Positions 1 through 9,566 of a DNA stretch of 64,000 bases are shown here, piece after piece. Every line of letters starts with the position of its first letter. Position 1 is the stretch's first letter. This DNA is from Victivallis lenta. Lineage in GTDB: Bacteria; Verrucomicrobiota; Lentisphaeria; Victivallales; Victivallaceae. The translations under genes were made by a program, and so were the position numbers. The stretch is taken from NCBI RefSeq assembly GCF_009695545.1, contig NZ_VUNS01000008.1, positions 62,001 to 126,000 on the forward strand, written 5' to 3'. The notes below the pieces were generated by a model, which was not told the DNA's origin, searched no databases, and was given only the letters and a program-made list of their open reading frames with translations.

Positions 1-892
1 GAAACGGGATACCGCAGACCAACGCAAGAACAGTCGCTCCGAGCACAATCCGGCGCAGGCGGGAACCGAACCGGAACGACCCCGGCCGCTGCGGCACACC
101 GACGGCACGACCGAGCTTCGCGGTCAGTTCCTGCGCACAGCCGAACGGACAGACGCCGGAACAGTAAAAATTTTTCCCGCGCGCCAGCGCCAGCAGAATC
201 ACCGCCGAAAACAGCAGCAGCGGAACCGAAAGGGTCCAATGCGGCGAGCTCCGGACCCACCCCGCAACCTGGGCCAGCGACAGCCCGCCATGCGCCAGGA
301 AACCGAGCAGAAACAGATTGGCCGTCAGCTGAATCTGCCGGTAACGGCCGCGCAGCGGCCGGAAAAACCAGTAAAGATTGCCGAGCAGCAGCAGAATCAC
401 CGCCGCATCGGTCCGGTTCCAGCGAATGGAAGGACGAACCGGCGGCGGCAGGGCGGCAGCTTCGGCCAGCCGCTCCCGGATCGTCTCCTGTGCGGCGCGC
501 GACGAAAAGGTTGCGCCGGTCACGACATCGATCGGCAGCGCCGCCGCTTCGGCGGGGGTCAGATTCCGGTATCGGTCAAATACGCCGGAGGCGAGGACCT
601 GCCGCCAGTATTCCGGGTCCTCCGCATTCGGGGGGAACTCGATCCGGTCGATTTTTCCGGACGCGGAGTCGAGAACGATCCGGGCCGGCACCGGGCCGCC
701 GAAACCGGCGATCCGGTCATACTTCGGGCTCGTCGACAAAATATTCGGGGAAGTCTCCGGCGCCGGTGCGGCAATTTCCGCATTGCGCAAGTTTCGAGCA
801 TACCAGAAAACGGCCAGCACCAATACGGCGAAAACCAAATTTCCGCAACGCCTTCCCGGCGGCGACAGCAATATGGATCGGATCTTCTTCAA
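1..892 (-). CDS. FMN-binding / NapH-like 4Fe-4S membrane protein (partial)
   Basis: The gene runs off the left edge, so its C-terminus is missing. The N-terminus has one membrane helix (LVFAVLVLAVFWY). An extracytoplasmic FMN-binding domain follows, with the motif DVVTGATFSS, whose Thr is the usual site of phosphoester-linked FMN in RnfG/NqrC/NosR proteins. Several more membrane segments then surround a CSGVCPFGC cysteine cluster like that of NapH/NosR-type membrane proteins. Likely role (inferred): membrane electron transfer between ferredoxin or quinol and a periplasmic partner. Start: a GGAGG at 900-904 lies 7 nt before TTG 892 but only 1 nt before GTG 898, so the TTG is preferred. The most C-terminal polyferredoxin part, if present, lies outside the window. 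Confidence 0.75.
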   Translation of the reverse strand, partial: MKKIRSILLSPPGRRCGNLVFAVLVLAVFWYARNLRNAEIAAPAPETSPNILSTSPKYDRIAGFGGPVPARIVLDSASGKIDRIEFPPNAEDPEYWRQVLASGVFDRYRNLTPAEAAALPIDVVTGATFSSRAAQETIRERLAEAAALPPPVRPSIRWNRTDAAVILLLLGNLYWFFRPLRGRYRQIQLTANLFLLGFLAHGGLSLAQVAGWVRSSPHWTLSVPLLLFSAVILLALARGKNFYCSGVCPFGCAQELTAKLGRAVGVPQRPGSFRFGSRLRRIVLGATVLALVCGIPF

Positions 893-975
893 CCTCACTC
901 CTCCCGGATATAACCTACCCGCCCCATCGTATTTTTCAACTCCGTCATCCGCTTTTCCGCGGAATTTTCCGGGCA

Positions 976-1012
976 TGAAAAAACCCTCCGGACGGAAATC
1001 CGCCGGAGGGTT
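976..1012 (-). terminator. Rho-independent terminator of the 2273-aa repeat protein gene
   Basis: A perfect 10-bp inverted repeat (AACCCTCCGG 982-991 with its complement 1003-1012) is followed on the minus strand by six T (complement of 978-983). It lies 17 nt past the stop codon at 1029, so it ends the long minus-strand transcript and insulates the FMN-protein gene. Confidence 0.9.
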
Positions 1013-1028
1013 GACAGCATCACGCCTG

Positions 1029-4000
1029 TTACGCGAGCTTCGAGATCGCCAGGTCGTAGCCGGTCCAATGCTTTTTCTCGTTTGCGATTTCAACCGAAAC
1101 CGCATACTTCGTATTGGCTTCCAGAATGTCGACCGAGGTCAAGGCGTCGTCCAGCTTGATCTTCTTGCCGGTGGCCATGTCGTACAGGTTGATCTTCACA
1201 TCCTTACCGAACCGCAGGTCCTTGTTGTAGTAATTCAGATCGAGATCGACCTTCGAGGCCGAGTCAAGCTCAAATGCGAAGAAGTCCTTCGCATCGCCGT
1301 AGCCGACCCACTCGTTCGACAGCGCCGCCGTGCCGGTGGCGGAGTCGAAGTTGACGGTCCGCGCCGCAGCAAGCTCGTTGTTGCCGGTATCGCCCTTCGG
1401 GAAATACTCATTGACCGCAACACTGATGGAGTAGTCGCTGTTCTGCTTGCCCTTGCCCTTGTCGCCGGACTCCACGACCAGATAGGTCTGCCCGGTCAGC
1501 AGCTCCTTGTCGAAGAACAGCATATCCGATCCCTTGACGCTCCAGGTCTTGATCTTCTTCTGATTCGCATCATAGAGACTGACCTTGAGTTTTTTGTCCG
1601 GATCGACGCCGTTGATCGAGATCGAGAAGCTGCCCGGACCGGTCGCCATGAGCTTGTAGTAGTCATAGCCGTCCTGATAGCCGACCCAGCCCGAAATACT
1701 CGTATTGACCGTGGTGGAGAGTTTGATCTCCTCCGCCTCGGCAAAGCTGTTGTTCGCCACGGTCTCGGTCGGGAAGTACTTGTCGTTGATCGTGATATCG
1801 TAGTAGCTGTTCTGCTTGCCCTTGCCTTTGTCGCCGGACTCCACCGACAGGTACGCAGCGCCCGGAACCAGCAGCTTCTCAAACGCCGTCTTGTCGCTGG
1901 AGACCGTCACGCTCTTGAGCTTCTTGCCCTGCTCGTCGTAGAGCGTCACCTTCAGCTTGGCCGTGACATTGCTCAGCGTCACCGTCATCTCGCCGGGGCC
2001 GCTCGCGCCGAGATAGTAGTAATCGACCGCGTCGCCGTAGCCGACCCAATCGGAAACCTTCGCGCTGCCGGAAGAGAGATCAACCCGGTTGTTCCGGTAG
2101 GCCTCTTCGAAGCTGTTGTTCGCCACGGTCTCGGTCGGGAAGTACTGGTCGCTGATCGAGATATCGTAGTAGCTGTTCTGCTTGCCCTTGCCTTTGTCGC
2201 CGGACTCCACCGACAGATACGCAGCGCCCGGAACCAGCAGGTTTTCGAACACCGCCTTGTCGCCGGAGACCGTCACGCTCTTGAGCTTCTTGCCCTGCTC
2301 GTTGTAGAGCGTCACCTTCAGCTTGGCCGTGACATTGCTCAGCGAAACCGTCATCGAACCGGCTGCCGCCGCGTCGATGTAATAGAAGTCAACCGCGTCG
2401 CCGAAGCCGACCCAGCCATTCCGGAAGCTGCCGCTGCCCTTTCCATCGAGCGTGATCGTCGCCTGCTTCGCCGTCTCGAAGCTGTCGTTGCCGGTTTTGG
2501 CCGGGAACAACTGCTGATCCGCCGAAATTTCGTATTTCGCCGACGTTTTCTTATCGGCGGAAACGACTTCGATGTAGTAATCGCGTCCCGCAGCGACGTC
2601 GCACAGCAGCAGCGGCAGATCCTGCGATCCCGGCTTGACCGTGTAACTCTTGAGCTTCTTCAGGTCCGAATTGTAAATCGTAACCTTGACGCCGGAATTT
2701 TTCCCGCCGAGATTCAGCACGTTCCTGATGCTGATCGCCAGCTGGGCGGCTCCGTCCAGCGTGACTTTGAAGACGTCCTTCACATCCGTCCCGCCGACAC
2801 TCTGCTTTTCCGAGGTGCCCCAGGCCAGCTGCGTGGCGGTGTTGAAGTCGTTCCCCGCGTCGGCGGATGCATCGACATACACGTACTTCTCGCTGCTCGA
2901 ACCGGAAAGGTTCCCCGCCTTGTCGTAGGCCTGGATCGAGAACCAGTAATCACCGTCTTCCTGATTATACAGCGTGACGTTGGTCGCCTTCGGGTCCGAA
3001 ATGTAATGATACTGCGTGGTGTACCCGGTCCCGACCGCCTTGCGGATCGTGATGATGTAACCGGCCACGCCCATCGCATCGTACGGAACCGACCACGAGA
3101 AGCTGATATCCTTCGACGCCTCCGCCGAAGTGACGGTGAAATCCCGGATGATGGCCGGAGCCGTCATATCCACGATGAAACTGCTGCCCTTCGTCCATTC
3201 GCTGGTGTTGCCGACATAGTCCACAGCGCGGACGCTCCAGGAATACTCGCCGTCGTCCTTGATGGTCAGAACCGTCGAAACATCCACGGCGGAGACCCGC
3301 ACCGTCATCGCTTTGCCGCCCTTCGCCGTATAACGGATTTCATACCACTCCACACCGAAGAGGTCATACGAAGCCGACCAGCCGAGTTCCACCTGGTTGC
3401 CCTTCACCGTAATCGTGGACGTCGACTCGATGTTGGTCGGAATCGTCACGTCACGGATATAAGAGGTCATCTGGTCACCGATGAAGTAGAAACCTTCGCC
3501 CTGCGTCCAGAGGCCGGTCCGGTTGCCCATCGAGTCCATGGCCTGCACGCGCCAGTAGACTTCCTTGTTCTGGGCCAGACTGCCGACGCCGAAGCCGTTC
3601 GTGCTGTCCAGCCGCAGCGTCTGCTCGCTGGTGACGAACTCGTAAGTCCGGTCGCCGGTGAACTTGGCGTTGTTCGACACCTGAACGACATACTGCACGC
3701 CGCTGCTGTTGTCCGTGAAATTCCCCGGGAAGGAGAATTCGACCCAGACATCGGTCACCGTCTCGACAACGGTAGTCTCACCCGACTCGGACGGCGGGCT
3801 GCCGAAGCCCGGAATCCGGCCTCCGGTGGAACTTTCCGTCGAAGTCGTGTAGGTCACCTCGCCGTGGAAGGTCGGAATTCCGGTGAACGACCCCTGCGGA
3901 GCAGTCGTGTCGATCAGGAATTCGCCGCCGTTGACCGTGGTGCTGTTGCCGGCCTTATCGTAGACGGTGACATCCCACGAGTAGGAGCCGTCTTCCAGAT

Positions 4001-7000
4001 CCCTCAGCTGCATCCCCTTGCCGACCGTGAGGGTCAGGCTGGTCTGGTTCGCCCCCGCTTCGTAAGTATGCAGTTTCCCCTGCTTGTCGGTGAAGGAGAT
4101 GACATACTTCTCGACACCCGAATTCGGACGCGTCGTGGAGTTGTCCAGAGCAGTCGACCAGTTGAATACCAGCGTATTGGTCTTGCTCGCCAGATCATAT
4201 TCATTCTCTGCCTTGATCGCCGTCGCATCGGTGAATTCCGGCGCGACATTGTCGCCGAGCCACGTCCCGGTGACGGTCGTGGATTTGTTGCCCGCCACGT
4301 CGAACGCATTGAGCTGATACTCCCAGTCGCCGTTGGCGAGCCTTCCGCTCCAGCTCAGATCGTCCGTCACGCTGATGACGACCTTGGTCCAGTCGCCCTC
4401 GCTGCCGGCAAGCCGGTACTGAAGCTCGTAGCGAAGCAGCCCCGAACCGCCCTGCTCCTCTTCCGCCGCCTTCCAGTTGACGGTGACGGTCAGCACGGTG
4501 TCCTCGTTGCTGCCGCCGGCCCACGAAGACGAGACAGTGACGTCAGCCGCGCGCAAAGCCGGCGCGGCATTATCGCCGACCCACTTGCCCTTCAACGCTT
4601 CCGACTCGTTGCCGACATAGTCGACAGCCCGCAGCTCCCACTCATAGGTGCCGTTTTCGAGCAGGGAATATCCGGCCCAGGGATTTTCCTTGATCCACTG
4701 CGCGAGATTGAACGAATAGCTCGTCTTGCTCTGGTCCGTCACCGGAATATCGATCGACTTCCACTCGGTCTCGCCCTCTTTGCGGAAGCGGATCGTATAA
4801 CGGCTCACGCCGGAACGGTCGTCGATCGCGCTTTCCCAGGTCAGGGTCGGATTCATGGTATGAGTATCGGTGATGTCCGCCGGCCTTACCCAGGCAACGC
4901 CTTCCGAAACGGCCTCCTCTCCATTCAGGAACCACGGCGCGGTGGTGTCGTCGTCATAGACCTTGAAGATCTGTCCATCCACCCAGTTCTCATCCGAGAG
5001 GATCCAGTTGCCGTTCGAGTCAACCTGATCAACCGCCTGAACCTGCCAGTAGAAGTATTCCAGGTTGTTGAGGCCGGTGACCAGCAACGTCGGGCTGGTG
5101 ACGAACTTCTCCATATAGGCGACGTTATCCCAATCGATCGTGCCGCTCTGATATTCCTTCTTCTGGAAATAACGGACCACATACCCCTTGAGCCCTTCGG
5201 AATACTCTTCACCCGGCTCCCAGTTCAGCCGGCTGACGGCCGACTGCGAGGAGGTGCCGAGTTCGAAATCCGGATTCTGCACCTTGTCGTAAACATAGGT
5301 GTGATCGACCATGGCAACGTCCTTACCGTCACTCCAGACGCTGGTCCGGTCGCCGCTGCCGATGTTCTGACGGACACGCCATTCGACCGTCTGCCCGGCT
5401 TCGATGTTCGAGAGCGTGATGCTGTTCTTGTTCCCGCTCACATACTGGACAATGGTCTTGCCGGACGAATTGCCGCCGATGATCCGGTACTCGACCTCAT
5501 AGCTGCCCTGGCCGCCGGTGGTGCTCCAGCCCAGAGTCACGGTTCCGGCATCCTTGTCGAACGTCTGGGTGAGCCCGCCGAGCTGCGACAGCACGCTCGT
5601 ATCCGGCGGAAGCTCCTCGACAGTGAAGACGACCTCGTTATTGCTGTTGATGTCGCAATAGATGCGGAAACCGTCCTGCTCGTAGGAACCGCCTTTCGCA
5701 TCGATGCGGCCGGAAATTCCCTGATACTTGAAGTTGATGATACGCGAATCCCAACCCTTCATGTCGCCGGAATAGAGCTTGAATTCGCGCTTGCCGTTGC
5801 TCAGATCGACGTTGTTCAAGTTGACGGTGAAGTGCACGGACGAGTCGAGGTTGACGTTGCTGACCAGAATCGCCTGATCTTCCAGGCCGCTGACTACTCC
5901 CACGCCGTCCATCGCAAAATCGTTCAGCATGAACTCGACGTTATTCGTACCGAATCTGGCATTCAGATCTCCCTCCACACGGGCATTGCTGTCGATCACA
6001 GTCGAATTCTGACCGTTGTAAAGCTGAATCGCCCCAACAACATACGCCCCGGCCGCAATTTCCACCCGGTCATCCGTATTGTAGCGGGTAATACCGACAT
6101 CTCCGGAATGGTATCTTCCGGCAAACACGGCATACTGGTCCGAAATCACATTGCCGGAAATACGGATATTCATATCCTCGCCGGTACTGCCCATGATGCC
6201 GACTGAACGGGCTCCGTTCGATCCGTAACGCGAAACCGTGATATCACCGGTGATGTCGAAACTGCCGTCATTACCGTTCTCGAACGATTTCATAGCCAGC
6301 AACCCGACCCCGACCGCGAGGTAACGGTTATTGGTCACCGTAATGGTACCGTCAAAAGCCGCCGCCGTAATTGTATCAGCCCGTACACCGCAAATATAAT
6401 CGTCACTGTTGGAGCAGTTGAGATTATCCAGAACATGAACGTTGATATCACTCCGCAGATAACCGTTTGTAACGGTGATCGAAGTCGCATACATGCCATA
6501 GACGTTACTGTCGACAACAGAATCCTGCATTGGATTATCCGGAGCGTTAACCTTCAGCGTGATAGCTCCATCGAAATTGCTGTTTGCAGTGATGCTGCCG
6601 GAAGCCCGGATCCCATACAAATTGTAGGAGTTTCCTCTCCACGTATGGCTGTTGCCGCCGAATTCGCCGACTGCGATATCGGAAATCACACCGTCGAGAT
6701 GTCCCAGGAATTTGCCGTTGAACGTCACGTTCGTTCCGTCAATGGCGACTGACGTGATATCATTGCCGGTCACGGAAGATGAAGAACCGTCGCCGCCAAC
6801 CGAAGTCGCGACAAACCGAACTCCGTCCACCTCGGTATGAATCGAGGGTGTTCCGGCCTCCGCTGCCGCAAATTCATTGAAGACGATATCGGTGCCTTTG
6901 ATGCCGATGGAGTTGATTTTATTGTTGTTGACCGACGCATTTTTTGCGACATTTGCATCCTTGACGCTGGAGGCCGGGTCCGTTCCCGCCAGATAATTAT

Positions 7001-7850
7001 TGACCAGATTCGTCCCGTTGGCCTGGGAATGGATGTTGCCGCTGAAAACACCGGCAATGGAGACCGCACCGTCGGACCAGATGCCATAAGCGCCCACCAC
7101 ATTCCCGTTCATGGCGGCAGTATTGTAGTTCTTGGCCTTGAAATTGTCGTTGTCCGAAACCAGGCTGCCGGTGAAATTATTGTCGATCTTCATACTGCCG
7201 ACCCGGAAAGCCGCAGCATTCGCGGTGTTGTTCGAACACGAATCGACGTACGGCGACGGCGGATTGTTGGTATGGTCGCCGAAGGGGATCATGGTCAACT
7301 GGCTCGAGGTCTTGAAAACGGCGCTCATATCGCTGACGACCGTCATCGCCCCGGTGCTGCGAACGCCGAAAGAGCTCACATCCTGCGACCCGGGAATGAT
7401 CGAATTGTTGAATTTTCCCCAACTCGTATCGAGTGTAGTAGCAACGTTCGACGTTATAATGGCCTGAGTCTGCGGGGCAATCTCATCCACCCGGCCGAGC
7501 TTGCCGGCACCGGTCACCGGCGAAAAGTCAAACTCGCCGGCACCCTCGAAATAAACCGTCGAAGTGGCTCCCTGGATGTTATGTCCATCTACGCGCAGAT
7601 TGTAGTCCTGACCATCATTAACGACACCCCCGTTAGCCGTATTGCCCAGCGTCACCCGGCTGCCGTCACGCATATGAATCGGTGTATAATACGGTTTCGG
7701 ATCATTGGCTGTATAATAGCCGTTACCATTCCCGGCATAACTGTAATACCAGCTCGCACCATAATCGTAATCCGACGCATCGAGGAAAACGAGATTTCCC
7801 ACCGCCTCAATCCAACCGGAAGATGGACTCGTGATTAATTCATTCAACAT
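1029..7850 (-). CDS. giant repeat protein: beta-helix-like, FN3-like and PPC-like domains
   Basis: 2273 residues with three visible parts. Residues ~1-745 are Asn/Gly/Ser-rich with repeated short strands (patterns like GSITAN, ITVTNG, DGTITV), resembling polymorphic beta-helix surface proteins. Residues ~750-1660 hold about nine ~100-residue fibronectin-III/Ig-like units, most ending in a linker like GDNxAP and containing YxWxVRAxDxxGN. Residues ~1663-2273 are five ~120-residue units resembling bacterial pre-peptidase C-terminal domains, with recurring VESGDKGKGKQNS. The architecture suggests a cell-surface or adhesive protein (inference). Odd: the N-terminus MLNELITSPSSGW has no signal peptide, and an in-frame TGA six codons upstream blocks extension. 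No membrane anchor, sortase motif or autotransporter barrel is visible. The Shine-Dalgarno is weak. The long plus-strand ORF opposite is a shadow. Confidence 0.85.
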   Translation of the reverse strand: MLNELITSPSSGWIEAVGNLVFLDASDYDYGASWYYSYAGNGNGYYTANDPKPYYTPIHMRDGSRVTLGNTANGGVVNDGQDYNLRVDGHNIQGATSTVYFEGAGEFDFSPVTGAGKLGRVDEIAPQTQAIITSNVATTLDTSWGKFNNSIIPGSQDVSSFGVRSTGAMTVVSDMSAVFKTSSQLTMIPFGDHTNNPPSPYVDSCSNNTANAAAFRVGSMKIDNNFTGSLVSDNDNFKAKNYNTAAMNGNVVGAYGIWSDGAVSIAGVFSGNIHSQANGTNLVNNYLAGTDPASSVKDANVAKNASVNNNKINSIGIKGTDIVFNEFAAAEAGTPSIHTEVDGVRFVATSVGGDGSSSSVTGNDITSVAIDGTNVTFNGKFLGHLDGVISDIAVGEFGGNSHTWRGNSYNLYGIRASGSITANSNFDGAITLKVNAPDNPMQDSVVDSNVYGMYATSITVTNGYLRSDINVHVLDNLNCSNSDDYICGVRADTITAAAFDGTITVTNNRYLAVGVGLLAMKSFENGNDGSFDITGDITVSRYGSNGARSVGIMGSTGEDMNIRISGNVISDQYAVFAGRYHSGDVGITRYNTDDRVEIAAGAYVVGAIQLYNGQNSTVIDSNARVEGDLNARFGTNNVEFMLNDFAMDGVGVVSGLEDQAILVSNVNLDSSVHFTVNLNNVDLSNGKREFKLYSGDMKGWDSRIINFKYQGISGRIDAKGGSYEQDGFRIYCDINSNNEVVFTVEELPPDTSVLSQLGGLTQTFDKDAGTVTLGWSTTGGQGSYEVEYRIIGGNSSGKTIVQYVSGNKNSITLSNIEAGQTVEWRVRQNIGSGDRTSVWSDGKDVAMVDHTYVYDKVQNPDFELGTSSQSAVSRLNWEPGEEYSEGLKGYVVRYFQKKEYQSGTIDWDNVAYMEKFVTSPTLLVTGLNNLEYFYWQVQAVDQVDSNGNWILSDENWVDGQIFKVYDDDTTAPWFLNGEEAVSEGVAWVRPADITDTHTMNPTLTWESAIDDRSGVSRYTIRFRKEGETEWKSIDIPVTDQSKTSYSFNLAQWIKENPWAGYSLLENGTYEWELRAVDYVGNESEALKGKWVGDNAAPALRAADVTVSSSWAGGSNEDTVLTVTVNWKAAEEEQGGSGLLRYELQYRLAGSEGDWTKVVISVTDDLSWSGRLANGDWEYQLNAFDVAGNKSTTVTGTWLGDNVAPEFTDATAIKAENEYDLASKTNTLVFNWSTALDNSTTRPNSGVEKYVISFTDKQGKLHTYEAGANQTSLTLTVGKGMQLRDLEDGSYSWDVTVYDKAGNSTTVNGGEFLIDTTAPQGSFTGIPTFHGEVTYTTSTESSTGGRIPGFGSPPSESGETTVVETVTDVWVEFSFPGNFTDNSSGVQYVVQVSNNAKFTGDRTYEFVTSEQTLRLDSTNGFGVGSLAQNKEVYWRVQAMDSMGNRTGLWTQGEGFYFIGDQMTSYIRDVTIPTNIESTSTITVKGNQVELGWSASYDLFGVEWYEIRYTAKGGKAMTVRVSAVDVSTVLTIKDDGEYSWSVRAVDYVGNTSEWTKGSSFIVDMTAPAIIRDFTVTSAEASKDISFSWSVPYDAMGVAGYIITIRKAVGTGYTTQYHYISDPKATNVTLYNQEDGDYWFSIQAYDKAGNLSGSSSEKYVYVDASADAGNDFNTATQLAWGTSEKQSVGGTDVKDVFKVTLDGAAQLAISIRNVLNLGGKNSGVKVTIYNSDLKKLKSYTVKPGSQDLPLLLCDVAAGRDYYIEVVSADKKTSAKYEISADQQLFPAKTGNDSFETAKQATITLDGKGSGSFRNGWVGFGDAVDFYYIDAAAAGSMTVSLSNVTAKLKVTLYNEQGKKLKSVTVSGDKAVFENLLVPGAAYLSVESGDKGKGKQNSYYDISISDQYFPTETVANNSFEEAYRNNRVDLSSGSAKVSDWVGYGDAVDYYYLGASGPGEMTVTLSNVTAKLKVTLYDEQGKKLKSVTVSSDKTAFEKLLVPGAAYLSVESGDKGKGKQNSYYDITINDKYFPTETVANNSFAEAEEIKLSTTVNTSISGWVGYQDGYDYYKLMATGPGSFSISINGVDPDKKLKVSLYDANQKKIKTWSVKGSDMLFFDKELLTGQTYLVVESGDKGKGKQNSDYSISVAVNEYFPKGDTGNNELAAARTVNFDSATGTAALSNEWVGYGDAKDFFAFELDSASKVDLDLNYYNKDLRFGKDVKINLYDMATGKKIKLDDALTSVDILEANTKYAVSVEIANEKKHWTGYDLAISKLA
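1740..2356 (-). repeat. 366-bp-period internal DNA repeat within the giant protein gene
   Basis: About 250 bp around 1746-1990 recur almost base for base at 2112-2356, an offset of 366 bp (122 codons). They encode adjacent PPC-like units, both containing VESGDKGKGKQNSYYDI and LSNVTAKLKVTLY. Neighbouring units keep only protein-level similarity, so this pair was duplicated or homogenised recently. Confidence 0.85.
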
Positions 7851-7922
7851 TTTTCTTTTCTGCCTTCAATGGTTAAAAGAGATTGTTTGATTTTTTGATA
7901 CAGTTATACTTATCCAACAGTA

Positions 7923-7950
7923 ATAATAGCATGGTGAGATTGTTTTTCAA
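7923..7950 (-). promoter_or_regulatory. sigma70-like promoter for the giant protein gene
   Basis: TTGAAA (7945-7950), a 16-bp spacer and TATTAT (7923-7928) on the minus strand, giving a leader of about 65 nt. The 269-bp gap between this gene and argB (7851-8119) holds the two divergent promoters and A/T homopolymer tracts at 7967-7996; I see no gene in it. Confidence 0.55.
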
Positions 7951-8043
7951 CCGTTTTCCCGATAAAAAAAACTTTTTTTCCAAAAAAAACGGAAAGCGGG
8001 ACGATTTTTTCTCTAACTCGTGTCAATATCCCCGTTTACATCA

Positions 8044-8072
8044 TTGACAGAAGCTCCGGAACAAGCTATATT
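8044..8072 (+). promoter_or_regulatory. sigma70-like promoter of the argB-aroK-aroC operon
   Basis: TTGACA (8044-8049), an exact 17-bp spacer, and TATATT (8067-8072). The start codon at 8120 is preceded by AAGAGGA at 8103-8109. Confidence 0.75.
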
Positions 8073-8119
8073 ATCCGACGATTTCATTTACAAGTTCTTA
8101 GCAAGAGGATCGAAGAAAC

Positions 8120-9007
8120 ATGAAAGAACTGATCGGCAAGGCGGACGTGCTCATCGAAGCGCTGCCTTACATCCAGAAATTCCGCAACTCGATCATGGTG
8201 GTCAAGTTCGGCGGCAGCGCCATGGAAGATCCCGGCCTCGTCGAAAGCACCATGCGCGACGTCGTCCTGCTCGAAGCGATCGGCATCCGCCCCATCGTCG
8301 TCCACGGCGGCGGCAAGGCCATCTCCGCCGAACTCCGGAAGCAGGACATCCCGGTCCGCTTCGTCAACGGACTGCGCTACACCTGCGAAAAAACCATCAA
8401 AATCGTCGACGACGTGCTCCACAACCAGGTCAACGCCGCGCTGGTCCGGCTCGGCAACGAAAACGGCGGCAAGATGATCGGGCTCTCCGGCAAGGGAATC
8501 CTGCACGCCGTGCGCACGAAGTCCGTCGACCCGGTGACCTGCGAACGGCAGGACGTCGGTTTCGTCGGCGAAATCTCCGCTGTCAATGTCGCTCCGATCA
8601 TGGAGGCGCTTGAGGCCGGGCTGACCCCGGTGGTCACGCCGCTCGGCGTCGGCATCGACGGGCAGGTCTACAACATCAACGCCGATATCGCGGCGTGCAA
8701 GATCGCCGAGGCGATCCACGCGCGCAAGCTCGTCTTCCTCTCCGACGTGCCGGGAGTGCTCGCCGACTGCGAGAATCCCGATTCGGTCATCCCGACCATC
8801 CGCACCGACGAGATCGACGGGCTCGTGCTGCGCAAGGTCCTCTCCGGCGGCATGCTGCCGAAGATCAAGAGCTGCGTCGAAGCGCTGAACTCCGGCATCA
8901 ACAAGGTCCACCTCATCGACGGCCGGATCAACCATACGCTGCTGCTCGAAATTTTCACGGACCACGGCGTCGGCACCCAGATCGTGCGCCCCGACTCGGT
9001 CATGTAA
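8120..9007 (+). CDS. argB: acetylglutamate kinase
   Basis: 295 residues, normal length for the amino-acid kinase family member that phosphorylates N-acetyl-L-glutamate with ATP, the second step of arginine synthesis in the cytoplasm. Visible motifs: VVKFGGSAM near residues 27-35 (phosphate-binding Lys and Gly loop), VVHGGGKAIS at 60-69, the YNINADIAACKIA acetylglutamate/nucleotide region, and GGMLPKI before the C-terminal GTQIV. The N-terminal extension MKELIGKADVLIEALPYI is like those of arginine-sensitive enzymes, so feedback inhibition by arginine is possible (inference). First gene of an operon with aroK and aroC; only one base separates its stop from aroK. No other arg gene is nearby. 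Confidence 0.95.
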   Translation: MKELIGKADVLIEALPYIQKFRNSIMVVKFGGSAMEDPGLVESTMRDVVLLEAIGIRPIVVHGGGKAISAELRKQDIPVRFVNGLRYTCEKTIKIVDDVLHNQVNAALVRLGNENGGKMIGLSGKGILHAVRTKSVDPVTCERQDVGFVGEISAVNVAPIMEALEAGLTPVVTPLGVGIDGQVYNINADIAACKIAEAIHARKLVFLSDVPGVLADCENPDSVIPTIRTDEIDGLVLRKVLSGGMLPKIKSCVEALNSGINKVHLIDGRINHTLLLEIFTDHGVGTQIVRPDSVM

Positions 9008-9008
9008 A

Positions 9009-9566
9009 ATGGTCCCGGCACGCTCGGTCGTCCTCGCCGGCATCAAGCACTGCGGCAAAACCACGCTGGGCCGGCTGCTGGCCCGGCGCTGGGGAGTGCC
9101 GTTCCTCGACACCGATGCGGAACTCGAGGCGGAATTCGCGGTGCGGCACAAACGCTCCGCCGGTTTCCGCGACATCTACCGCGAACTCGGGGAAGAGGGG
9201 TTCCGGCGTCTCGAAGCGGAAGTCATCGATGCACTGGCCGATGGCGGAAGCGTGCGCGTCATCGCGCTCGGCGGCGGAGTCGTGGCGAATCCGTTTCTCT
9301 CACCGGATGCATTGCGGAAGCTCGGGTTCGGCGTCTGGCTCGATCTGAAGCTGGAAATCGCCTATCCCCGCATCCTGCGCCGCGGCCTGCCGCCCTTCCT
9401 CGCCGGCAGCGCGGACCCGGAGGCCGAATTCCGCCGGATCTGCCGCGAACGCGAACCGAAGTTCCGGGCATTCGCCGAGCTCCCCTTCGGCATCGAAACG
9501 GAGGAGCCGGCCGAAACCGTCGCGGAAAGACTCGCATCAGCCATAGAAAAGGAATACAGCAAATGA
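9009..9566 (+). CDS. aroK: shikimate kinase
   Basis: 185 residues. Phosphorylates shikimate at the 3-hydroxyl with ATP, fifth step of the shikimate pathway. P-loop [11 protein letters not shown] at ~11-21, substrate-binding DTDAELE just after it, and ALGGGVV (the shikimate-contacting GGG loop) near 85-91; the C-terminal REREPKF region corresponds to the lid/adenine-binding part. No clear Shine-Dalgarno: the ATG follows the argB stop by one base, suggesting translational coupling. Overlaps aroC by 4 bp (ATGA), so two consecutive chorismate steps are coupled. Confidence 0.9.
   Translation: MVPARSVVLAGIKHCGKTTLGRLLARRWGVPFLDTDAELEAEFAVRHKRSAGFRDIYRELGEEGFRRLEAEVIDALADGGSVRVIALGGGVVANPFLSPDALRKLGFGVWLDLKLEIAYPRILRRGLPPFLAGSADPEAEFRRICREREPKFRAFAELPFGIETEEPAETVAERLASAIEKEYSK

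Noticed and set aside
378-6206. Very long plus-strand open frame (1942 codons) opposite the giant repeat protein
   Set aside because: Antisense shadow of the repetitive GC-rich minus-strand gene: low-complexity Arg/Val/Leu/Asp-rich translation, no domains, no ribosome site.
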